DNA of 64,000 nucleotides from Burkholderia sp. Bp8963 (GCF_003854275.1 NZ_QTQP01000036.1:1-64000), one strand, 5' to 3'. Positions 17,098 through 26,689 are shown, counted from the stretch's first letter. A program made the numbers and translations. The notes: generated by a model from the letters alone, not told the origin.

Positions 17098-17411
17098 GGA
17101 GTGCGAACGCTTGCGCGAAATCTGCGCCGGACCGCGTAATGCGGGTGCCACGCGCGACCGACTGATGAACCGCTTATCGATGATCGCATTGACCGTCCGG
17201 CCGGTCGGATGATCGGTGCAGAAGTGCAAACCTGTTTCCAGTTTTGAAACGCGCTGCAATCAAGCGCACTGTCATTCGCTCGTCAAATCAAGCACATACG
17301 CGCAGAGCTCAAGGCTGGCCTGCCGCTTGCTTCAGACGATCCCGTAGCACTTCAGACCGTGACACATCGCGTGGACCGGTTTTGTTCGACGACCGTTGAC
17401 CATTGCTTACA

Positions 17412-20400
17412 ATGACTCATACCCCCATCCAGTCCATCCTGATTGCGAACCGTTCGGAAATCTCGATTCGCGTGATGCGTGCCGCCGCTGAGCTGAACAT
17501 CCGCACCGTGGCGATCTACTCCAAGGAAGACCGTCTCGCGCTGCATCGCTTCAAGGCGGACGAGAGCTACCTGATCGGCGAAGGCAGGAAGCCGCTCGCC
17601 GCCTATCTCGACATCGACGACATTCTGCGCGTCGCGCGGCTGGCGAAAGTCGACGCGATCCATCCCGGGTATGGCTTCCTGTCCGAGAACCCCGATTTCG
17701 CGCAGGCCGTCATCGACGCCGGCATCCGCTGGATCGGCCCCGCACCGGACGTGATGCGCACGCTCGGCAACAAGGTGGCCGCGCGCAATGCGGCGATCGC
17801 GGCGGGCGTGCCCGTGATGCCTGCGACGGCGCCGCTGCCGGACGATCTCGACGAATGCAAGCGACTCGCTGCGACGGTCGGCTATCCGCTGATGCTCAAG
17901 GCGAGCTGGGGCGGCGGCGGACGCGGGATGCGCGTGCTCGAAAGCGAACGCGATCTCGAGACCTCGCTCGCGGCCGCGCGGCGCGAGGCGCTCGCCGCGT
18001 TCGGCAACGACGAGGTCTACGTCGAGAAGCTCGTGCGTAACGCACGCCACGTCGAGGTGCAGGTGCTCGGCGACACGTATGGCACGGTCGTGCATCTGTA
18101 CGAGCGCGATTGCACGGTGCAGCGGCGCAACCAGAAGGTTGTCGAACGTGCGCCGGCGCCATACCTCGATCACGACGGCCGGCAGGCACTGTGCGAAGCG
18201 GCGCTGCGACTGATGCGCGCGGTCGGCTATACGCATGCAGGCACCGTCGAATTCCTGATGGACGCCGATACGGGGCAGTTCTATTTCATCGAAGTGAATC
18301 CGCGCATCCAAGTCGAGCATACGGTGACCGAAATGATCACCGGGATCGACATCGTCAAGGCGCAGATCCGCATCACGGAGGGCGGCCGGATCGGCCTCGC
18401 CGACGACGAGGCGGACGGCAGCGGCGCAATCGTCAAGCGTGCGGCCGGCGTGCCGGCGCAGCAGGCGATTCCGCTGAACGGCCACGCGCTGCAATGCCGG
18501 ATCACGACCGAAGATCCGGAGAACGACTTCCTGCCCGACTATGGGCGCCTGACCGCGTACCGCAGCGCGGCAGGCTTCGGTGTGCGGCTCGATGCGGGCA
18601 CGGCCTACGGCGGCGCGGTCATCACGCCGTACTACGACTCGCTGCTCGTGAAGGTCACGACGTGGGCGCCGACGGCGGCCGAATCGATCCACAGGATGGA
18701 CCGCGCGCTGCGCGAATTCCGGATTCGCGGCGTGACGTCGAACCTGCAATTCCTTGAAAACGTGATCAACCATCCGGCATTCATTGCGGGCGAGGTGACG
18801 ACGCGCTTCATCGACCGCACACCGGAACTGCTCGAATTCGCGAAGCGCGGTGATCGCGCGACCAAGCTGTTGCGTTATCTCGGCGAGCTGAACGTGAACG
18901 GCAGCAGCGAGATGGACGGTCGCACGCTGCCGGCATTGCCGCTGCCGAAACCGGTGCTCCCAAAGATCGACACCGCAGCAGCGATCCCGGCCGGCACACG
19001 CGACCGCTTGCGCGAACTCGGGCCGGCGAAGTTCGCGAACTGGATGCTGGACCAGAAGCAGGTGCTGCTGACCGACACGACGATGCGCGATGCCCATCAG
19101 TCGCTGTTCGCGACGCGCATGCGCACGGCCGACATGCTGCCGATCGCGCCGTTCTATGCACGCGAGCTGTCGCAGCTGTTCTCGCTCGAATGCTGGGGCG
19201 GTGCGACGTTCGACGTCGCGCTGCGCTTCCTGAAGGAAGATCCGTGGGAGCGTCTAGCGCTGCTGCGCGAGCGCGTGCCGAACATCCTGTTTCAGATGCT
19301 GTTGCGCGGCTCGAACGCAGTCGGCTACACGAACTACGCGGACAACGTCGTGCGCTTTTTCGTGAAGCAGGCCGCGAGTGCCGGCGTCGACGTGTTCCGC
19401 GTGTTCGACTCGCTGAACTGGGTCCGCAACATGCGGGTTGCAATCGATGCGGTGGGCGAGAGCGGAATGCTATGCGAAGGCGCGATCTGCTACACGGGCG
19501 ACCTGTTCGATGCATCGCGCTCGAAGTACGACATCAAGTACTACGTAGGGATCGCGCGCGAGCTGCAGCGCGCCGGCGTGCACGTGCTCGGCATCAAGGA
19601 CATGGCCGGCATTTGCCGGCCGCAGGCGGCCGCGACGCTCGTGAAGGCGCTCAAGGAGGAAACCGGGCTGCCCGTGCATTTCCATACGCACGACACGAGC
19701 GGCATCGCCGCGGCGTCGGTGCTCGCGGTGATTGATGCGGGCTGCGACGCGGTCGACGGCGCGCTCGATGCAATGAGCGGCCTCACGTCGCAGCCGAATC
19801 TGTCGAGTGTCGCGGCGGCGCTCGCCGGTAGCGAGCGCGATCCGGGGCTCGATCCGGATCGCCTGCACGAGGCGTCGATGTACTGGGAGGGCGTGCGCCG
19901 CTTCTATGCGCCGTTCGAATCGGAGATCCGCGCGGGCACGGCCGACGTGTACCGTCACGAGATGCCCGGTGGCCAGTACACGAACCTGCGCGAGCAGGCC
20001 CGCTCGCTCGGCATCGATCATCGCTGGACCGAAGTGTCGCGCGCGTATGCGGACGTGAACCGGCTGTTCGGCGATATCGTCAAGGTGACGCCGACGTCGA
20101 AGGTGGTCGGCGACATGGCGCTGATGATGGTCGCGAACGATCTCGGCGTCGACGATGTGCGCAATCCGGCCAAGGACATCGCATTCCCCGAGTCCGTGGT
20201 ATCCCTGTTCAAGGGCGAACTGGGTTTCCCGCCGGACGGCTTTCCGGCAGAGCTGTCGCGCAAGGTGCTCAAGGGCGAGCCGCCGGCGCCGTATCGCCCC
20301 GGCGACCAGATGCCCGCGGTCGATCTCGACGCGGCGCGGGCGCAGGCCGAAGCCGCATGCGAGCAAGCGCTCGACGACCGGCAGCTCGCTTCGTACCTGA

Positions 20401-20921
20401 TGTACCCGAAGCAGACCGTCGACTATTACGCGCATGTGCGCGCGTACAGCGACACGTCGGTCGTGCCGACGCCCGCTTTCCTGTACGGCCTGCAGCCGCA
20501 GGAAGAGGTGGCGATCGACATCTCGCCGGGCAAGACGCTGCTGATATCGCTGCAGGGGCAGCATGCCGACGCGCAGGACGGCATGGTGAAGGTGCAGTTC
20601 GAACTGAACGGTCAATCGCGCACGGCGCTGATCGAACAGCGGACGACCGTGCATGCGGGCAAGGAGCGTCATGGGCTGCAGCGGGCCGATCCGGCCAACC
20701 CGCTGCACGTGGCCGCGCCGATGCCGGGCTCGGTGGTGACGGTTGCGGTGCAGCCGGGCCAGCGCGTGACGGCCGGCACGACGCTGATCGCGCTCGAGGC
20801 GATGAAGATGGAAACCCACATCGCGGCCGAACGCGATTGCGAGATCGCCGCCGTGCATGTGAAGGTCGGTGAGCGGGTCGCGGCGAAGGATCTGCTGATC
20901 GAACTGAAAGGAGCAGGCTGA
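17412..20921 (+). CDS. pyc: pyruvate carboxylase
   Basis: A full-length 1169-residue single-chain pyruvate carboxylase: ATP, bicarbonate and pyruvate give oxaloacetate, refilling the citric acid cycle. Domains in order: biotin carboxylase/ATP-grasp (IANRSEISIRVMRAA at the start, KASWGGGGRGMRV, FIEVNPRIQVEHTVTE), carboxyltransferase (LLTDTTMRDAHQSLFATRMR, ECWGGATFDVALRFL, FHTHDTSGIAAAS) and biotinyl carrier (EAMKMETH, with the biotin lysine near residue 1132). The ATG at 17412 is preferred over a TTG three codons earlier. It is transcribed alone. All catalytic motifs are present. Confidence 0.97.
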   Translation: MTHTPIQSILIANRSEISIRVMRAAAELNIRTVAIYSKEDRLALHRFKADESYLIGEGRKPLAAYLDIDDILRVARLAKVDAIHPGYGFLSENPDFAQAVIDAGIRWIGPAPDVMRTLGNKVAARNAAIAAGVPVMPATAPLPDDLDECKRLAATVGYPLMLKASWGGGGRGMRVLESERDLETSLAAARREALAAFGNDEVYVEKLVRNARHVEVQVLGDTYGTVVHLYERDCTVQRRNQKVVERAPAPYLDHDGRQALCEAALRLMRAVGYTHAGTVEFLMDADTGQFYFIEVNPRIQVEHTVTEMITGIDIVKAQIRITEGGRIGLADDEADGSGAIVKRAAGVPAQQAIPLNGHALQCRITTEDPENDFLPDYGRLTAYRSAAGFGVRLDAGTAYGGAVITPYYDSLLVKVTTWAPTAAESIHRMDRALREFRIRGVTSNLQFLENVINHPAFIAGEVTTRFIDRTPELLEFAKRGDRATKLLRYLGELNVNGSSEMDGRTLPALPLPKPVLPKIDTAAAIPAGTRDRLRELGPAKFANWMLDQKQVLLTDTTMRDAHQSLFATRMRTADMLPIAPFYARELSQLFSLECWGGATFDVALRFLKEDPWERLALLRERVPNILFQMLLRGSNAVGYTNYADNVVRFFVKQAASAGVDVFRVFDSLNWVRNMRVAIDAVGESGMLCEGAICYTGDLFDASRSKYDIKYYVGIARELQRAGVHVLGIKDMAGICRPQAAATLVKALKEETGLPVHFHTHDTSGIAAASVLAVIDAGCDAVDGALDAMSGLTSQPNLSSVAAALAGSERDPGLDPDRLHEASMYWEGVRRFYAPFESEIRAGTADVYRHEMPGGQYTNLREQARSLGIDHRWTEVSRAYADVNRLFGDIVKVTPTSKVVGDMALMMVANDLGVDDVRNPAKDIAFPESVVSLFKGELGFPPDGFPAELSRKVLKGEPPAPYRPGDQMPAVDLDAARAQAEAACEQALDDRQLASYLMYPKQTVDYYAHVRAYSDTSVVPTPAFLYGLQPQEEVAIDISPGKTLLISLQGQHADAQDGMVKVQFELNGQSRTALIEQRTTVHAGKERHGLQRADPANPLHVAAPMPGSVVTVAVQPGQRVTAGTTLIALEAMKMETHIAAERDCEIAAVHVKVGERVAAKDLLIELKGAG

Positions 20922-21851
20922 CAGGTGGGATCGTGGCGGCGGTGGGGACGTGTCCGGGAACTCTGCCGCGCTACGTATCCATCGCCGATGATGCGGTGTT
21001 TCGCGAGCTGTCGCCAGCGCTCGGGCTGGCGGCGACGAACCGGTTCGGCGGATGCGCGCCTGCCCGGCGCAAATCGAGGCAGATCGGGGCAAATTGGCGC
21101 AAATCGGTGCTCGCGAACGGCGCCGCCGGGCGTCGCTCCGCTTTCGCTGCCGATACTGGCTGATGGTGTTCGGGCCATAGTGTCTTCACGAGATCGCGCG
21201 ACGCACCCTATGCATAACAACTGTCGATCTTGACTGGCTTGCCACTGCTGTCCCGCTGGTCGAGCGACGACGGGCGCACGTCAACCATCGTCTGGAATGC
21301 CGCGCTCGCGAACAGTGAATGGCGTTGAAACGGCGACGTGCGGTCGTTTCCTGTATACGTACGGCGCGGAATGCCGGAGACGAGTATGGGGTGCGATCCA
21401 GATATGGGACCCTGTGCCCGAAAAGGGTAGCAGGCACGTCGTTCGGCCCTGTTGCATGGCGTGCCTGCGCGGCGCGATGGCCAAGCGAATTGCCCCGCGG
21501 ACGCGCGAGCAGACGGCGCAATCGGCGCGAACCGGAGCGATCGTTCGCGATTGCGCCATCGTCCCGACATTACGGGTGCGTAAGCACCAGTCAGCCGGCA
21601 CGCCCGCGTACCGGTATACTTCACTTCTGCGTTGTATCCGGCATCCCGGCCGGGTGCCTGAAACACGGGGTGTGTGCCAGCCGCTCATGCTGTATCTTCC
21701 GCGTCGACGGCGCACGCGCAGAATGCGTCCGTGACGTGCTGCTGCTCGATGCCGAGTATTGCGCGGCACGGTTTCGCGCCACGTCGAGACGTGCGCGGGA
21801 GCGGAGTCGCCGCGGAAGCCACGCCTTACCTATTCCTGGTGGATTGAATTT
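20922..21851. other. 930-bp intergenic stretch
   Basis: No intact gene. A minus-strand frame ending at 21208 closes with FQTMVDVRPSSLDQRDSSG, which looks like the tail of a real protein, but its upstream part does not hold together, so it may be a 3' remnant. No RNA gene or clear terminator was found. Confidence 0.4.
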
Positions 21852-22580
21852 ATGGGTTTTGAACAACTTGCCGAATTGCGGAACCAGCTCGCGGCCAAGG
21901 CCAAGCAGGAACGCAACGCCAAGCGATCGCAGTCTGAAGCGAAGCCGTCTTCCGGTGGCAACGCATCGTCCGGCGCCAGACCGTCTGCCGGCGCAAAGGG
22001 GCCGTCTGTCGCCAAGGCGTCTGCCGGCGCAAAGGGATCTTCTGGCGCCAAGGCGTCTGCCGGCGTGAAGGGCTCTTCCGCCGCCAAGGCATCTGCCGGT
22101 GCAAAGGGTGCTTCCGGCGCCCGCGCGTCGACGCCGGTCGATCCGGTCGTCGTTGCGATCGGCAAACTGCAAAGGCGCTTCCCGCTCGCGTTTCCGAAGA
22201 ACCCGGCGCCGAAGGTGCCGCTGAAGGTCGGCATCTGGGCGGATCTCGCCAACGAAGCGCAGGCGGCCGGGCTGAGCGAAGCCGAGCTGCGTGACGCGAT
22301 GGCGACCTGGTGCCGGGGCAACCGCTACTGGTCGTGCCTGGTCGAGGACGCGGTGCGCGTCGATCTGCAGGGCAACGAAGCCGGACGGGTGTCGAAGGAC
22401 GACGCCGCGCGCGCCCGACGACTGAAGGCGCGCCGTCCTGGAAAGGGCGCTGCGCAATCGGCGAAGGCCGACGCGAAGCCGGTGCAGGACGAATCGCAGC
22501 AGGCGACGGCCGAGCCGCAAGCGGATCACGCCGACGTGCAAGCGGCGCCGGCCGAACCTCAAGCAGCAAAAGCCGAGTAA
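21852..22580 (+). CDS. proQ: ProQ/FinO-family RNA chaperone
   Basis: A 242-residue protein with a central FinO/ProQ RNA-binding domain (VVVAIGKLQRRFPLAFP, KVPLKVGIWADL, LRDAMATWCRGNRYWSCLVEDAVRVDL). Such proteins bind structured small RNAs and mRNA 3' ends. The start is the ATG at 21852 (MGFEQLAELRNQLAAKAKQE), a helical leader seen in beta-proteobacterial homologues; a longer GTG frame to 21759 is rejected. The N-terminal linker consists of four 36-bp repeats encoding alanine/glycine/serine/lysine units. The C-terminal tail is rich in Ala, Glu and Gln. Both are probably disordered. It stands alone. Confidence 0.9.
   Translation: MGFEQLAELRNQLAAKAKQERNAKRSQSEAKPSSGGNASSGARPSAGAKGPSVAKASAGAKGSSGAKASAGVKGSSAAKASAGAKGASGARASTPVDPVVVAIGKLQRRFPLAFPKNPAPKVPLKVGIWADLANEAQAAGLSEAELRDAMATWCRGNRYWSCLVEDAVRVDLQGNEAGRVSKDDAARARRLKARRPGKGAAQSAKADAKPVQDESQQATAEPQADHADVQAAPAEPQAAKAE
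21981..22124 (+). repeat. four 36-bp repeats inside proQ
   Basis: Units at 21981-22016, 22017-22052, 22053-22088 and 22089-22124 each encode twelve residues of the type ASAGAKGSSGAK. Being a multiple of three, changes in copy number would lengthen or shorten the linker without breaking the frame. Confidence 0.8.
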
Positions 22581-22736
22581 CGCGGCGCCACGACCGCCGG
22601 CGATGCCCACGATCGCCGGCGGCGAAAGTGCGCCGGACCTCCCGCCGCACCGAACCCGTCACGTCGTCGCAAGCGGCGCGCACGTCACGCGGCCGGTCCG
22701 ACCGCCGCAAGGGCCGGCGTTTTGGGCCGGTGTTTC

Positions 22737-22841
22737 GCCGGCCCGCACCTGACGCACCAGGAAGTCGATCGCCGCACGGTCGAACACGTCGCCGCCGTCA
22801 CCGGCCAACCTATGGCCGCCTTCCTTCACATTCACGCCGCA
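22737..22841 (-). pseudogene. possible alpha/beta-hydrolase C-terminal remnant
   Basis: A minus-strand frame reads VNVKEGGHRLAGDGGDVFDR, then AAIDFLVRQVRAG. This resembles the end of a dienelactone-hydrolase or peptidase-type alpha/beta hydrolase, with the catalytic histidine in GGHRL. It overlaps the last codons of the MmgE/PrpD gene and has no upstream part, so it would be a relic left by a deletion. Confidence 0.35.
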
Positions 22842-24325
22842 ATTGCCATCAGCGCAGGTAGTTTCGACACGTCGGGCTGTTCGTCGAGATGCCACAGCCA
22901 GTCGACGACGCGACGCGTTTGCTCCGGGTTCCAGTAACCACGCACGCTTTTGCCGAACTTGGTTTCGAAATCGGTGCGCGTCATCGGGTGATGCGGAAAG
23001 CCCGGCAGGTCGTCGACTTCCTTCGAGAATCGGCGTCCGTCGTCCGTCACGGCGGTTACGCGATTCGGCGCGTACTGCGGATAGCGTGCCGTTAGTTCAG
23101 GGGCTTCGACTACCGTGATCCGCTCGATCAGCGCGCGCAGCTTCGGGTCGCGCAAGGCCGCCGGGGTATAGCTCGCCGTCGTGATGTCGCCATCGAGCAT
23201 CGCGCGCGCGACGATATACGGCAGGCTGTGGTCGGCGGTCTCGCTCGTTTCGGGCGCCCACTTCTGGCGGTCCTTGCCGGCGGTGACGTAGCCGACGCGC
23301 GTCGTCGCAATCTCGATGCTACGGATGCGCGAGACGTCGCCGATGTGTGACGCGACGTCGATTGCCGCGGGAATGGCCGTCTGCGTGAGCCCTTGGGCCG
23401 GGTAGTACTTCACGATGCAGTCGTTGATGCGAAAGCGTCCGCCGCGCCCGCCGAACCGGCCGGGGTCGAGTTCGAATGCGCCGGAGATCTGCCGGAAAAA
23501 TCCTGCGTTGCCTTCGAAGATTGGCGACGGGCCTGTCAAGCCATCGCGCGCGAGGCTCGTCGCGAAGATCGCGTTGCGTGCGGCATCCGCGTCGGCGAGC
23601 GCCTTCCAGTTCGACAGTTCCTGGATACGGGTCTGGTTGAGCGCCATGTGTCCGTTGATCGCGAGATTCACGGCCTGCACGAGCTGCGGCTGCGTCAGCC
23701 CCATCAGCCTGCCGGTGGCGAGCGCGACTGCCGGCAGGCTGTAGCAGGTGTGATCCCAGCCGCGCGGGCTGATGGCGGCCGCATCCATCAGCCGGCAGTT
23801 GATCTCATAGGCGAGCGCGATCGCGAGGATCAGGTCGCGGCCGCTGCTGCGCTGTGCCTCGGCAACCGCGAGACACGGCGCGACGTTGTCGCTCGGATGT
23901 CCGGTCTCCTTGCCGGCGTACGCATCGTTCAGGTCGAAATAGCGCAGCGCGGCGCCGTTCGCGAATGCCGCTAGGTCGGGCGTCGTGCGGCGTGTGGTGC
24001 CGACGATCGTCGACGTGCCGCCGCCGGCCGCGAGCGCGACCTGTCTTGCGATGCGGACCGGCGCCTCGTCGTGGGCGGCGATCGCACAGCCGAGCGCATC
24101 GAGGCAATGCGACTTGACCGTCTCGATGGTCGCTGCGTCGAGATCCGCATAGCGAAGCGAAGCGGCGTAGTCGGCGAGCTGGTGCGCGAGATTGTCGGGC
24201 GAGCCGGCGGGCATCGAGGCGGCCGGCGTCGCGGGTGTCGTCTGCGTTTGCGCTTGCGCGAGGCAAGGCACGGCGGCCGCGGCGGCGGCGCCTGCGAACG
24301 TCGACAGGAAGTGGCGTCGGTTCAT
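22832..24325 (-). CDS. MmgE/PrpD-family protein with export signal
   Basis: A 497-residue member of the MmgE/PrpD family, which includes 2-methylcitrate dehydratase and cis-aconitate decarboxylase. Family signatures include CLDALGCAIAAHDEAPVRIA, GHPSDNVAPCLAVAEAQ, INGHMALNQTR, CIVKYYPAQGLTQTAIPAAI and SLPYIVARAMLDGD. The ATG at 24325 gives a twin-arginine-like signal, MNRRHFLSTFAGAAAAAAVP, then CLAQAQ, so the protein is probably exported. That is unusual, since classical PrpD is cytoplasmic. It is third in an apparent operon behind a CoA-ester lyase and a porin. The substrate is unknown; dehydration, isomerisation or decarboxylation of a small polycarboxylate is the family expectation. Confidence 0.85.
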   Translation of the reverse strand: MNRRHFLSTFAGAAAAAAVPCLAQAQTQTTPATPAASMPAGSPDNLAHQLADYAASLRYADLDAATIETVKSHCLDALGCAIAAHDEAPVRIARQVALAAGGGTSTIVGTTRRTTPDLAAFANGAALRYFDLNDAYAGKETGHPSDNVAPCLAVAEAQRSSGRDLILAIALAYEINCRLMDAAAISPRGWDHTCYSLPAVALATGRLMGLTQPQLVQAVNLAINGHMALNQTRIQELSNWKALADADAARNAIFATSLARDGLTGPSPIFEGNAGFFRQISGAFELDPGRFGGRGGRFRINDCIVKYYPAQGLTQTAIPAAIDVASHIGDVSRIRSIEIATTRVGYVTAGKDRQKWAPETSETADHSLPYIVARAMLDGDITTASYTPAALRDPKLRALIERITVVEAPELTARYPQYAPNRVTAVTDDGRRFSKEVDDLPGFPHHPMTRTDFETKFGKSVRGYWNPEQTRRVVDWLWHLDEQPDVSKLPALMAIAA

Positions 24326-24377
24326 GCTGAAATACTCCGGGAATTGAACGGGAAGACGAGACGAAGGTCGGGCTGCG

Positions 24378-25457
24378 CTAGAACAGCTTGCGCATGCCGA
24401 TCGCGACGCCGAGCGAGCCGCCGCGATTGGCGGCGAGCGAATAGTTGAGGAAGTGGTAGTTGTAGTTGTCGAAATCGAGGGCGGCGCGCCATGCATAGCC
24501 GCCGGTCACATAGAGTGTGGTCGCCTTCGACATCGCATAGTTGAACTGCAACGTGATCTGCTTCGGATTGTCGGGGTCCGGGTGTGCCTGGTCCTTCGCG
24601 GGATTCTGCTTGCCGATGTCCTCGTAATAGAACGCGCCGATGACCTGCAGCGCCGGCGTGATCTGGTAGCGCGTGCCGAGCCAGTAGAAATTGAAGCGCG
24701 TGACGACGCCCGGCGTGGTGACATTGCCGTTCGCATGGACGAGCCCTGCGATGAACTGCGCGGTACCCAGCGTGTAGATCGCCGAGGCCGCATAGCGGCG
24801 GAAGTGCGTGTAGTCCGCCGGCTGCGTGCCGTTGACGTTGTCGTACGCGGCGGCGATCGACAGGGCCGCGCCGGTGTACTCGAAGCCGAAGCCGGACGCC
24901 GCGCCGCTGCGGAACGCCCCCGGCGTGCCGCCGAACGCGTAGTGCGCCTGGAACGCGACCGGCCCGAAGGCGACGCGGTACTTCGCCACGTTGTTTTCGC
25001 GGAAGTTCACGCCGACGATCGCGCCGGCAGGCTCGTAGATCGTCGAGTATGCGATGGTCGGCGAGTAGTGCTCCATCACGTCGAACAGTGTCGTGTACTG
25101 GCGGCCGAGACGCAGCGTGCCCCAGGTGTCGTGTTGCAGCCCGACCCACGCGGAACGGTCGAAGCCGCCTCCTCCCGAGCCGGTCCCGTTGTTGATGTTG
25201 ATCGAGCTTTCCAGCCGGAATACGGCCTGCCAGCCGCCGCCGAGATTCTCCGCGCCCTTCAGGCCCCACCGCGAGCCGCTCTTGCCGCCCGAACCCATCC
25301 GCACCAGCGGCGCGGAGCCGCCGGGGACGGTGGATTGCTGGTGGGTCAGGTATTCGACGTAGACGTCCGCGACGCCATAGAGCGTCAGGCTGTTCTGTGC
25401 GTTCGCGGCGGCGGATGCCATGCCGAGCCCGCACATCGCGAGCAGTTTTCTGTTCAT
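24378..25457 (-). CDS. outer-membrane porin, Burkholderia OmpC-like
   Basis: A 359-residue general porin. A signal peptide (MNRKLLAMCGLGMASAAANA) is followed by the typical NSLTLYGVADVYVEYLT first strand, GSRWGLKGAENLGGGWQAVF, AWVGLQHDTWGTLRLGRQYT and a C-terminal strand ending GVAIGMRKLF with the terminal Phe needed for assembly. The 16-strand trimeric family passes small solutes. It lies between the lyase (gap 110 bp) and the PrpD-family gene (gap 52 bp), so it probably admits the substrate of this cluster. Confidence 0.93.
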   Translation of the reverse strand: MNRKLLAMCGLGMASAAANAQNSLTLYGVADVYVEYLTHQQSTVPGGSAPLVRMGSGGKSGSRWGLKGAENLGGGWQAVFRLESSININNGTGSGGGGFDRSAWVGLQHDTWGTLRLGRQYTTLFDVMEHYSPTIAYSTIYEPAGAIVGVNFRENNVAKYRVAFGPVAFQAHYAFGGTPGAFRSGAASGFGFEYTGAALSIAAAYDNVNGTQPADYTHFRRYAASAIYTLGTAQFIAGLVHANGNVTTPGVVTRFNFYWLGTRYQITPALQVIGAFYYEDIGKQNPAKDQAHPDPDNPKQITLQFNYAMSKATTLYVTGGYAWRAALDFDNYNYHFLNYSLAANRGGSLGVAIGMRKLF

Positions 25458-25567
25458 TGCTTGTCTCCTGGCTGCTGATGTTGTTGTGTTAGTTATGCGA
25501 ATCGATATCCTTGATCGGCACCGCTTCGATGCCGCACCGCACAGCGTGTGCCGTTGCGCCTGTCCGG

Positions 25568-26461
25568 TCAGTCGCGCGGCAGCAGGCTACGATGCCGGGC
25601 CAGCACGCGTCGGGCGCGCTCGACAACGGGCGCGTCGATCATTTTTCCGCCGACCCGCAGCGCGCCGCGTCCGTCGGCGCGCGCGGACTCGTACGCGTCG
25701 ATCAGCGCCTGCGCCGCCTGCACGTCGTCGGCGGACGGCGCGAATGCGCGGTTCAGGCGTGGCACCTGCGCGGGATGGATGCAGGTCGCGCCCGCGAAAC
25801 CCATCGCCTTCGAGCGACGGGCCATCTGTTCGAACGCGTCGAGATCGTCGAGCGAATCCGGGGTGCCGGCGAGGCCGAGCGGCAGCACGCCGGCCGCGCG
25901 CGCGGCGATAACCAGCAGCTGCTTGGGGAGGTTGAGGACTTCCGGGCTCGCGTCGCTTTCACAGTGCAGCGCGAAATCGCCGCCGCCGAGCATCAGCGCC
26001 GCGATGCGCGCCGACGCGCGGGCAATGCGCGTGCGTGCCTCGAACGCGGCCGGGGTCTCGATCATCGCGATCACGCGGGTCGTGCCATGCGCGACGCCGT
26101 ATTCGCTTTCCAGTTCGCCGAGCAACGCATCGACGGCTTCGAGGTGCGACGCGCCGAGCACCTTCGGTATCGCGACGCCGTCGGCACGGGCGGCGACGGC
26201 AGCCCGCAGATCGGGCACCAGCAATTGCAACGGGCCGTTGATGCGCACGAGCACGTCGTTTCCGGCGACCTTCAAATGCGGAACGGTCGTGGCCAGCGCG
26301 CTGCGGGCGAGATCCTTCCGGTCGGCCGGCACGCTGTCCTCGAGATCCAGCAGCAGTGCGTCGGCGCCGGATGTGGCGGCCTTTTCGACGAAGCGCGGAA
26401 CATGGGCCGGCACATACAGCAGCGAGCGCCACGCCGGTTCGTCCTGGAGTAGATGTCTCAT
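25568..26461 (-). CDS. CoA-ester lyase, HpcH/HpaI-CitE family
   Basis: A 297-residue enzyme of the citrate lyase beta subunit (CitE)-like group, which cleaves citramalyl-, malyl- or related CoA esters with Mg2+. Motifs: RSLLYVPAHVPRFVEKA, ADALLLDLEDSVPADRK with acidic metal ligands, VRINGPLQLLVPDL, VIAMIETPAAFEARTRI, LMLGGGDFALHCES and GATCIHPAQVPRLNRAF. The ATG at 26461 is chosen; the frame is open ten codons further. A 23-bp palindrome starts 11 bp upstream of this ATG and would block its expression when bound. It is first in the lyase-porin-PrpD operon and divergent from the IclR gene. Confidence 0.9.
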   Translation of the reverse strand: MRHLLQDEPAWRSLLYVPAHVPRFVEKAATSGADALLLDLEDSVPADRKDLARSALATTVPHLKVAGNDVLVRINGPLQLLVPDLRAAVAARADGVAIPKVLGASHLEAVDALLGELESEYGVAHGTTRVIAMIETPAAFEARTRIARASARIAALMLGGGDFALHCESDASPEVLNLPKQLLVIAARAAGVLPLGLAGTPDSLDDLDAFEQMARRSKAMGFAGATCIHPAQVPRLNRAFAPSADDVQAAQALIDAYESARADGRGALRVGGKMIDAPVVERARRVLARHRSLLPRD

Positions 26462-26471
26462 CGTTTTCTGT

Positions 26472-26494
26472 AAAATGAAAGTCACTTTCATTTT
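26472..26494. promoter_or_regulatory. palindromic operator 1 of the IclR divergon
   Basis: AAAATGAAAG (26472-26481) and CTTTCATTTT (26485-26494) are perfect inverted arms around TCA. It sits directly before the lyase ATG. Confidence 0.7.
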
Positions 26495-26614
26495 TATGTG
26501 GGATGGGCCAACTCGTCAAGATCGATGTTTACCCTTGAAATAAAAGGGGGTATTCGCGATCAGGACGTGCGCATCCGTCGACAGTGCCTGTTGACACGAA
26601 GCGGGCGATCGACA

Positions 26615-26637
26615 AAAATGAAAGTGACTTTTGTTTT
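26615..26637. promoter_or_regulatory. palindromic operator 2 of the IclR divergon
   Basis: AAAATGAAAG (26615-26624), TGA, CTTTTGTTTT (26628-26637): the left arm is identical to operator 1 and the right arm has two mismatches. It is 52 bp before the IclR ATG. The two sites are 143 bp apart, so looping is possible. Confidence 0.65.
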
Positions 26638-26689
26638 TACGGGGTGTCCTGCCGTGCCGGACGACCCCGTTTCTCTTTGCGAGGTAGGT

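Larger units (their letters stand above)
16663..17411. other. non-coding stretch with a stray iteron and a VNTR
   Basis: No gene is supported here. The stretch contains one isolated copy of the origin iteron (16718-16733) and an 8-bp tandem repeat (17002-17097), both listed separately. A frame running through the tandem repeat gives only low-complexity sequence. Confidence 0.6.

Noticed and set aside
16781..17212. Open frame through the 8-bp repeat, giving a Tyr-Gly-Thr-Thr-Glu-Leu-Arg-Asn repeat protein
   Set aside because: The repeat is open in several frames only because it lacks stop codons; there is no ribosome site, conserved flank or domain.
17352..19097. 581-residue minus-strand frame inside pyc
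   Set aside because: His/Arg-rich shadow typical of high-GC coding DNA; the plus-strand carboxylase is unambiguous.
24322..25434. Long frame overlapping the porin gene on the same strand
   Set aside because: It is an out-of-phase shadow of the porin, Arg-rich and without any recognisable domain.
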